Below are positions 55,800 to 64,000 of a DNA stretch of 64,000 nt, piece by piece; positions within the stretch are counted from its first letter, which is position 1, and each line of letters begins with the position of its first letter. The DNA is from Oryzias latipes (Eukaryota > Chordata > Actinopteri > Beloniformes > Adrianichthyidae): positions 6,356,433 to 6,420,432 of the forward strand of contig NC_019868.2 in the NCBI RefSeq assembly GCF_002234675.1. Direction: 5' to 3'. Both the position numbers and the translations under genes were made by a program. The notes under the pieces are model-generated. The model made no database searches. It worked only from the letters and a program-made list of their open reading frames with translations, and had not been told where the DNA came from.

Positions 55800-58165
55800 C
55801 ACCTGATGGTAAGTTGGATTCGCTCTGACAGACTCGGAACCAAGGAACCCAAATGCAGGAAGGACTCAAAACCACAAGTTGGGGAGTCAGAAGTTTTACT
55901 CGAACATACGAGGAAACACACATCCAGTGACACTGAACAAGACAGGACACTGAAACCACAGGGAAACCCGGTGATCGTACAGGAGGGGGGGGGGGCTGCA
56001 GCGCCAGCTGTAATCATGACATAACCCCCCTCACAAAGTCCAGCTCCCAGACGGACACTAACAAGGTTGATCAGGGTGGTCTCGGTGGAAACAGGTGATC
56101 AGATTCGGGTCGAGGATGTGGCTCCCAGTCCACCAGATACTGAACGCCCCGACCAACCCTCCTAGAGGCGAGGAGCTCCCGGATAGTGTAGACTGGACCA
56201 CCATCCACAATAAGAGGTGCAGAGGGGGTACCGGAGAAGGCTGAAGAGATGAGTCTTTCACAGACTTGAGTTTGCAGAAGTGGAACACCGGGTGAATTCG
56301 GGGAGTGCGGGAAGACCAAGCCTGACTGCCACAGGATTGACGATTCCCACAACAGGGTACGGACCGATGTAGCGAGGCATCAGTTTTCCAGCACCCCCTC
56401 TAGTAATGTGTAGCCTCGCAGACTTCTCAGATTGGACTTGTGTGGAAACAGGACACCCAGGACCACAGTTTAACAGGGAGCACAAAAAAAGTTTAAGGGG
56501 AGCCAGGAGCCTCTGTCTATAAAGTAAAAACAGAAAAACCCAAGAAGTCCATAAAAAAGCTAAAACACCAGGCTCAGTAAAACCCACTAAAACACACAAT
56601 TAGTAAAAAAGTAAATAGCATGCAATTTTTTAAACGTGGTTCTGGCGACGATGCAAAAAGTCTTTCTTGGGTTATCCAAAAAAAACAGATAAAACAGCAG
56701 AGGGGTACTTAGCTCGAAGAGGGGCGGGTCACAACCACACCCCTCTGCGTTGAATCTACGGTGAATCTCTCGTGGTTCCTCAGCAACCGGTGTAGAAAGC
56801 TCTCCCAGAATCGACGGCAGCGCCTCACAAATCCCGCAGGACCCGAAACCGCCGCAATCCTGGTTGAACTTCTCCACCTGGCCGTTGGTCTGAGGATGAA
56901 AACCAGAGCTTAAACTGACCTGGACTCCAAATAGCTTACAAAACTCCCTCCAGGAGGAAGCTATGAACTGGGGCCCACGATCAGATTTTCTACGATGTTC
57001 TACGGGAGACCGTGCAGCCGAAACACATGTTTTGTAACCAACACCACCATCTCCTTGGCTGATGGCAATCCCTGCAGCGGTACTGCATGAGCCAGTTTGG
57101 AGAACCTGTCCACCACAGTCATTATGACTGTTTTTCCCCTGGAATTGGGCAAACCAATGATGAAGTCCATCTCAATATGAGACCACGGCCTGGAGGGGAC
57201 GGGCAGCAGGGGGAGTTCTGGAAAAGTTTACACTGGCACATGTGGGGCATGAGGCAACAAACGCCATTGTGTCCGATGACATAGTGGGCCACCAAAATCT
57301 TTGGGCCACCATGAAGGCAGTTCTCATAACTCCAGGGTGGCAGGCTAAATGGGAAGAATGTCCCCACTTTAGAACGGACTGACGGAGACATGAGGGAACA
57401 AATAGACACTGCAGGACAACCTGCTGGAATACTTGGAGAGTCAGAAACTGAAGCCTTGACCCTGCGCTCCAAGGACCACCGCGCAGCACCCAGAACTAAA
57501 TGGGATGGGATAATGGGGCTGGATGTAGTTGAGTCCCCACCTTCCTCTCTCTGATGTAGATGAGAGAGAGCGTCCGCCTTGGTGTTCTTGCTGCCAGGAT
57601 GATAAGAGAGCGTGAAAGCGAAACGATCAAAAAACAGAGCCCACCGTGCCTGACGAGGGCTTAAACGTTTGGCAGTCCTAATATACTCCAAGTTCTTGTG
57701 GTCCGTCCAGACAAGAAATGGTCTTTCAGCACCCTCCAGCCAGTGACGCCACTCCTCAAGGGCTAATTTGACAGCAAGTAGTTATCTGTTCCCAATGTCG
57801 TAATTTCTTTCTGCAGGAATGAGCTTGCAGGAGAAATGGACTTTGACAAAACAGCCCCCCACTCCAGTCTCATACGCATCCACGTCCACAATGAATTGTT
57901 TGGAGGTGTCAGGCTGAGTCAGGACGGGAGCTGTAGAGAAGCATCTTTTCGCTCGGTAAATGCTCCATCTGCTCCCCCATCCCAGATAAAAGGTACCTTG
58001 GCCGATGTTAGTCCATGCAGGGGTGCAGCCATATCACTAAAGCCTCTGATGAACTGCCTGTAGAAGTTGGTAAATCCAAGAAAACGCTGAACCTGTTTGC
58101 GTTCGGTAGGAGCAAGACACTCCAGAACTTTGTCGTCATTCATAAGCACAGATCTAGGTGAGACC
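55800..58165 (-). pseudogene. Decayed Ty3/gypsy pol and LTR end
   Basis: Reading leftward: RT connection ([19 protein letters not shown] at 58085-58030), RNase H end ([19 protein letters not shown] at 57680-57620), integrase zinc finger and core in broken frames (57490-56850), then chromodomain ([15 protein letters not shown] at about 56170-56120). A G-rich tract followed by TGTCATGA (56022-56015, minus) marks the start of its 3' LTR. Several stops and frameshifts. It is a different, older copy from the element at 3-2786. Confidence 0.82.
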
Positions 58166-58167
58166 AC

Positions 58168-58720
58168 ATGGCCGAGAAACTGGTGTGTGCTCTGAACTAC
58201 AGACCAGATGCTGAGCTGCCCTTGACTGAGGACAATGTCAAGAGGTGGAAGGAATATTTAATGAACCTTCTTAAAATTCTCAAAACAAGTGAATTTCTTT
58301 TTTTGGTTCAAGAAGGGGGATCAGATGGTGTGCCCCAACTACCAACATCACAATACCTAGCCTCTCTGAGAAAGTCTGTACTTCAAGATACTGGAAATAA
58401 AAATTTGACCAAATGTCAAACTTCTAATACTGGAGGAAAAGTGTGGTCTTTGTTTCAGTCGCAGAACTGCAGAACAGCTCTATACCTTACACAGAGTGCT
58501 TGAAAATTTAAGGGAGTTTACACATCCAATCCATATGTGCCTTGTTGCTTTAGAGAAAACGTTCAATCTCATCCTTTGCAGTGTTCTGTAAAAGGTTCTT
58601 TGGGAATGTGGGGTTTTCGGCCCAATTAAAAGATGTCCAGTCTTTGTACAACCAGAGAAGGTGTTTGTTTCTGTGGAGATGATCAGGTTTTGGTCATACT
58701 TTTAAACTTTCGATTATGAA
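58168..58720 (+). pseudogene. Decayed LINE reverse transcriptase fragment
   Basis: Broken frames: TEDNVKRWKEYLMNLL at about 58230-58275 (the linker before LINE RT), then a stretch similar to HPIHMCLVALEKTFN at 58530-58575 (RT motif A region, catalytic Asp changed to Ala). It abuts the gypsy remnant directly. The LINE family cannot be fixed. Confidence 0.5.
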
Positions 58721-59213
58721 TTAACATGAACATTGAGTGTCTTGTAATAAAACCTGTGCTCACTTGCTGCAAACTGAACAAGTGCTGAACTCAGCACAAG
58801 GTTGTCTGTGCCTGTTCTTTCTTGTCTGCTCGGAGTTTTTTTATGTAACACAGGCATCTCTGGATTGCGAACTGAAGCTGCAGACGCAACCATCCTTGAC
58901 TGGCGGGAAAATCTATCTACAGACATATTTTACATGTTGCTCTGTTGGATAATTAAAATAGCTGTCTGCTGAGGAGCAGAGAGAGTAGATGACGGAGCAG
59001 AGTTCAGAGAAGGTGCAGGACGCTGGTTTAGGAATGAGGAAGTCTTTGAATACAGAGTTCGTAGAAGAGGAATGTCTTACTGCTTGAAATCTTGAAGGAG
59101 GACTTGGCGGCGTGGAAATGGAGATCACAGGCAGGTAAGTTGGTCGATGATAACTTGAGATCACAGGAAGAGCAGAGACTAATCTCCATTTCTTCTGCCA
59201 CATTTAGATGGCA

Positions 59214-59560
59214 GAATTACCTTTATACCTTTAAACCTTTATAGAATTTGACATCAACAACATGAAAGCATGGATCCATCCTGCCTTGTGTCATCAGTTT
59301 AGACTGGTGGTGGTGGTGATGTAATGGTGTGGGGGATATTTTCCTGGCGCATTTTAGGCGCCTTAGTACCAATTAAGCATGGTTCCAATGCCACATTCTA
59401 CCTGAGTGTTGTTGGTGACCATGTCCATCCCTTTATGACCACAGTGTACAGATCTTCTGATGGCTACTTCCAGCAGGACAAGGTGCCATGTCATCATCTC
59501 AGACTGGTTTCTTGAACATGACAATGAGTTCACTGGACTCAAATGGCCTCCACCCATACT
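59214..59560 (+). pseudogene. Tc1/mariner transposase fragment
   Basis: The frame from 59324 reads VWGIFSWRILGALVPI, then SVVGDHVHPFMTTVY and GYFQQDKVPCH, the DDE middle of a Tc1-like transposase (the QQD aspartate is present). No terminal repeats seen. Confidence 0.7.
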
Positions 59561-59699
59561 AGATACTCCTGGTCTAGGTGGCTGGTGTATGGAGGCCCGG
59601 GGGAAGGACATTCTCAAACTATTTTTTAAAAGCAGGTTTTTTGGGGGGCCCCGGCTGACACTTTGCCACACCTACTGCTGTGGCTTGGTTTAGAAGTGA

Positions 59700-60999
59700 C
59701 CACTCACCCTCTTTTATTTTACTCTTTACATACACAGTAGAACTCAGACACTCAACTGAGTACCGGTGCCTTCTTACCGTTGTGCAGACAGGATATTTAC
59801 ATACTGTATGTACAAGAGGGGCAAATACAAAATTGAATTGATTTTTGGACCATTAATTTGTCAAGTTATAAATCCACCATCTCCAAGGTTAATTTAAAAA
59901 AAGACTCACATAAAGACTAGGAAAATCTCCTGCAGGTTTTTGGTATTTTTAACCATTGTCTATAAAAATTTCTTTAAATGTTCAAAGGCTACCCACCACT
60001 AGACCTGTTTTCTTTTCATTCCTCCTTGCCTTTCATGCATCACTGTCGCATGCAGACACTTATTACTCAAAGAAAAAAACTGCCTTCTGCTTCAGCCAAA
60101 AGTTTTACATGTTGGCTCATCAGTCCAGAGCACCTGCTGCCATTTTTCTGCACCCTAGTTCTATGTTTTCATAAATACTTTGGTTAAAGAGAAAGTAAGA
60201 TGCTAAATAGGCAGGTTAACTCTCAACTACATCATTAATGACTGAAGTGAATTAAGTAGAATGAGACTCATGAGTTAAAAGAAAAGGCATGCAAAACAAC
60301 TTGATCTTGTAAATGAAAAATAAACATTTTGGATGGAATCAATCTTGTGAAACTTTGAGCAATCTGTACTGCAGCCCACACACTCTTTTTTTGTTTACCT
60401 TACACATATTTCATGTGTGATATTATATCCGTCATTTATGCAACTTTACTTGTTTGTGGTTTTGTGACAAACGGCAAACTAACCATGCCCACCTTCACCT
60501 AACAGAAGCTGAGATAGGCCCCAGCAACCTCGTGCCCCTCAGGGACTTGGGGGGTTAAAAAAAAAAAAATGGAAAGACAACCTTAACTATTGATTTTTTT
60601 TCTATTAAGTAAATGATGGGTTTTTTTTAAGATTTTTTTTTTTAAACTGAAAAAGACATTTTTTTCTTTTAAGAAGAGTATGTGTAAACAACCAAACCAT
60701 AAAGAAATCTTAGACTTGACGCATATTATAAAGAAAAAGACAGGTAATGGAAAATATTTTATTACAAAGATTTTGAAGGTAGATATGCATCATTTGGCTT
60801 AACATCAGTTTTGGTCGTGCTTTCAACATCAGCTTTAGATGTACAGTAATTAGAATTACTTAACAGACCAAACTTTTTGTGTCAACTGTTTTTCAATGAC
60901 AAAGCTTGTTCAAACGGAATTTTGAATTTTTGTACACAGATCTATTAAACTACTACTATCATCCTAAAACAATCATCTATGTTTTCAGTTAATGTATGA
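59700..60999. other. A/T-rich 3' flank of receptor D
   Basis: No gene recognised. 60480-60555 has the GAGATAGGCCCCAGCAACC word of a common fish retroposon tail. Confidence 0.4.
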
Positions 61000-62626
61000 T
61001 TAATTCAACTCAAATACTCTCACATCACTGTAGATGGTCTCTTCCTTTGCTGCTCCTTTTCTTCCCCTTGTCTTTTCAGCTTTCTTCTTTGCAAAGACTG
61101 TTGTAGCATAAACCACATTGTTTTGATTTCTCTATAAAAATAAATCAAAATTAAAAGAACAAAATTTTTAGACACACAAATCAGGCAACCATTTTTTGTC
61201 TTTGTGTAAATTCATTACCTCCGGGTTTTGGCGTTCATCCCTGACTGTTTCAGGATTTGTTGTACAAGAGAAACGCGCTGTTTTAGAAATCATGACACAT
61301 AAAGATACTGGATGTCAGATGTCAAAAATCTAAACTCCAAACTTATGTGCAAAAATACAAAGTATTTACTTAAAGGAAATACATGAAAAAGCATGGACAT
61401 CCTCTTACCTTTGCAGACATCACAGGATTTTTTTGATACGACACAAAACAGAAATGTTACCATCATGAGACTGAAAACCAAGGTTCCAAAAAACAGAAAG
61501 AAAAATATGTTGTTGCACATGTAATCATGAGTTCCATCTCCTAAAATGGAAAAAAAGAAAAATTATTGTCAAAAGCGATACACAAAAAAGACTTCTTTTT
61601 TTTTTCTTTTTGGAAAAGTATGTTACCTTGAACATCCAGTTTTGTTCCATTTCCAAAAACCACTTTTCCACATGCAGCCACAGCACAGTAGTAAAGTCCA
61701 GCATCAGAGGAGCTGACCTTCTTCAAGAAGCTGTAGACACAACTCTGCAGAGGCTGAGTCTCTGTATCCCCGTCACAGTCAACATCACTGCTTCTTCTGG
61801 CGTAAATATAAGTGGGATGAGATTCCCCTTCATTCTTTCTGAACCAGAACACTCTCTGTTCCTCTGGACATGCATCATTTTTAAACTCAGAGAGAACTGA
61901 ACACTGCAGAGCCACAACGTCTCCTGCAGAAACCGGATCAACAGAACTTTGAACCACTGCAGGAAAATCAGAGTGCGGTCCTGAAAGAATGAAAACGGTT
62001 TAAAAAAAGGCTAAAATAAACATAAAAATGATCTCAGAAAAGTTTTCATTATTTTCATTAAACACTTGACCTAAAATAGGTTTTTAAAAACCTCAAGATA
62101 TTTTATAATACCAATACTGACCTTTAATTTCTAGAAATACTGCCCTAATGAAGGTGATGTCTGTACCATCCAATGATAAACAGTTATAGAAGGCAGAGTC
62201 ACTTGGCTTAGCTTTTGCAGAATGAAGAATAAATTTTCCTTCTTCTTCTTTGGTTGTAAAATGACCGATCTTCTTCTCTCCAGCACCATTGCTGAATCCT
62301 TTTCCTAGGATTTCAGGCATTTTTCCAGGAACAAGTTTGATCCAGAAAAAGATTGCAAAGTTCAGGCTTTTGTTGTAACAGGATAGGGTCACATCTTCTC
62401 CCGCGTTTACTGTCTTTATTTCAAATCCCTCATCTGTACAACCTAAAACAGTTGTAACACAACACAATTATTACAGTATAATCAATACAATATATTCTAC
62501 ATTTTGTCATACAATGCAAAAAGACAATAACTGTTGTTATTAATATTATCCTTATTTTTAAAACACTTTCTACACATACTTACATCCAAGTTGAAGTATC
62601 AGTAGTGTGGAAAGTACGACATGCAT
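61000..62626 (-). CDS. nitr: NITR-like receptor D, six exons
   Basis: Exons: 62626-62584, 62442-62122, 61980-61627, 61540-61409, 61277-61219 and 61131-61000; 346 codons, GT-AG introns, phase 1 except the last (phase 0). Signal peptide 1-15 (MHVVLSTLLILQLG); V domain 15-121 (LSCYNKS, IFFWIKLVPGK, FYNCLSL); I domain 122-239 with six cysteines, core Trp (RVFWFRK) and the J-like FGNGTKLDV after YYCAVAACG; helix about 248-268; tail 269-346 with NVVYATTVF, a basic KKKAEKTRGRKG segment and EETIYSDV. The I domain with six cysteines and FGNGT is the best NITR match in the window. The tail tyrosines are ITIM-like but lack a canonical ITIM. Most compact of the cluster, with no transposon in its introns. 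Confidence 0.82.
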
Positions 62627-62736
62627 TTTTCTAAACTTCTTATTCTCTGGTCTGCCGATGACTTATGTCGCACTAGAGGATGACTTTCTCTGTTGTTGCT
62701 ATAAAAAATGGGAGGGAACAATTTTAAAACAAACTG

Positions 62737-62741
62737 ATTGG
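62737..62741 (-). promoter_or_regulatory. CCAAT box upstream of D
   Basis: AGCCAATCAGTTTG on the minus strand, 111 bp before the start codon; same core as in B and C. Confidence 0.5.
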
Positions 62742-63039
62742 CTGCTAATCACACTGCCATCTCAGTTACAACCCCAGTGGAAACATAACAAGCAAATCTT
62801 TCCATTACTTGCGTAAAGCAACATCACTAGCATGTTTTAGTTATCTCACAGTGGTGGCTTTGGCTGTCAACAAGGGAAGAGACCTACTGCAAAAAAAGAA
62901 AAAAATTGGTGCAAAATGCTTTAAAAAGCAATGATTATATTGTTGAAGAATGAATGTAAGTATGTGTTCATTTTAGGTGAAAATACAAATGTAAAAGAGA
63001 AATGGCCCAGCATTTTTTAAAAATGAACATAATGAAACA

Positions 63040-64000
63040 ATGCTGTAGTGCCTTTTGGGGTTTGAACTAAGGACCGATGTCAGTTCTGGCAGCCAAAGTT
63101 GGACCAGGATGTCCAACAGTATGTCTCTGCTTGCCCAGACTGCAGCAGATTTAAGCCATCCCATAAATCTCGTGCTAGTCACTTACATCCCCTACCTGTA
63201 CCTATACCTTGGTCTCATATTTCTCTTGATTTTGTTACCAGGTTGCCACTATCTTGGGAGCAAGATGGTCCATTATATCGCCTTGCCTAAACCCCATCTG
63301 CCAAAGACACAGCCCAGTTAATGCTTGATCCTGTGTTTCGGATTCATGGCTTTCCTCGGGATATCATGTCTGATAGAGGCCCTCATTTTATCTGGTCAGA
63401 GTTTTGTCCACTCTTAGGGATTTCTGTGAGTTCATCCCCAGGTTTCCACCCCCAGTCCAATGGACAGACTCAGAGACTCAACAAACAACTGGAGATATCA
63501 CTGAAGATCCCGTGTAGTTGGGACCCTTCATCATGGGTGCAGAACTTGGTCTGAGCAGAATATGCACAGAACACCCTCTGCTGCAGTGCTTAAACCGTTC
63601 AAAGTTGTCTATGGGTATCAAGCTCCCCTCTTTGGACCACAAAAGATGAAGGTATGCTAACAAGAGATGTTTTTTGACTTTTGTTATACCATTGGGCAAA
63701 GGGTCTGGTTGTCCTCAGCAGACCTGCTTCTGCGAGTGTAGAGTCGCAAGCTGGCACTATATTTTGTAGGAATTTACCCATCTCCAAGGTTGTGACCCCT
63801 TTCGCAGTCTGCCTTCAGTTACCTAGACCACTTCGGACTCACCCTACTATTCATGTGTCCATAGTTAATCCTGTGTTCTGTGAAGGTTCTGCCCCACTTG
63901 GCAATCAAGTTAATTTATGGCACCTGATCTTCACACTACTTAAACCTGCCACTTCCCCAAGCTCATTGCCAGAAAGTTGTCAGTACTTAAGCTACTTTCC
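63040..64000 (+). pseudogene. Decayed Ty3/gypsy integrase, runs off the window
   Basis: Frames between 63080 and 63900 show the integrase zinc-finger end (CPDCSRFKPSHKS), core aspartates ([20 protein letters not shown]) and [13 protein letters not shown], where the catalytic Glu position reads Gln. Stops and frameshifts break it. It is a third, separate gypsy copy. Confidence 0.78.

Noticed and set aside
10457-62626. Receptors as T-cell receptor or antibody light-chain V genes
   Set aside because: No recombination signal sequences next to the V exons, no separate J segments, and each gene has its own second Ig domain, helix and tail exons.

Overview
The window is vertebrate nuclear DNA, most likely from a ray-finned (teleost) fish. 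It shows intron-split immunoglobulin-superfamily receptor genes of a type known from teleosts, very dense Tc1/mariner, hAT, PIF/Harbinger and piggyBac-like DNA transposons, chromodomain Ty3/gypsy elements, an RTE-type LINE and a Penelope-like element. No operons, rRNA, tRNA or CRISPR were seen. Teleost-type NITR genes suggest a group such as medaka and its relatives, but the species cannot be fixed from sequence alone.

The host genes are a cluster of five receptors that I read as novel immune-type receptors (NITR): signal peptide, V-type Ig domain, second 'I' Ig domain rich in cysteine, transmembrane helix and a tyrosine-bearing tail. They lie at 10.5-11.7 kb (minus, called A1 here), 18.7-25.5 kb (plus, A2), 32.3-33.6 kb (minus, B), 41.6-43.8 kb (minus, C) and 61.0-62.6 kb (minus, D). 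None is a single open frame. I assembled A2, C and D by hand from splice sites into six-exon genes with continuous frames of 344, 334 and 346 codons. All internal introns are phase 1 except the last, which is phase 0. A1 and A2 are head-to-head inverted paralogues. B and C are tandem paralogues. A2 carries a canonical ITIM, C and D carry ITIM-like tyrosines, B has lost its tail by a one-base deletion, and A1 has no recognisable tail exons. All five have a CCAAT box 75-110 bp upstream of the start codon.

The rest is almost wholly transposon. 0-2.8 kb: 3' part of a chromodomain Ty3/gypsy element with its LTR. 2.8-3.9 and 12.3-13.5 kb: two direct copies of an old repeat. 4-6.5 kb: Tc1 > Harbinger > MITE nest. 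14.4-17.4 kb: decayed hAT, Tc1 and SINE-like repeats. 20.9-22.9 kb (intron of A2): hAT > MITE > hAT nest. 28.5-29.3 kb: hAT. 29.7-31.7 kb: young 5'-truncated RTE-type LINE with a perfect 17-bp target duplication. 36.5-37.7 kb: Tc1. 37.9-41.1 kb: Penelope-like element with hammerhead-ribozyme-like motifs in its terminal repeats. 44.7-47.4 kb: Tc1 > MITE > hAT nest. 47.8-52.3 kb: old LINE copy split by a hAT and by a 2.3-kb foldback element whose arms are built of 233-bp tandem repeats. 55.8-59.6 and 63-64 kb: decayed gypsy, LINE and Tc1 pieces.

The five receptors would act as cell-surface receptors on immune cells, with inhibitory signalling expected at least from A2. The paralogues differ most in V-domain loops and in the tail, the parts that set ligand and signalling output. 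All splice models are from reading the sequence and have no transcript support.
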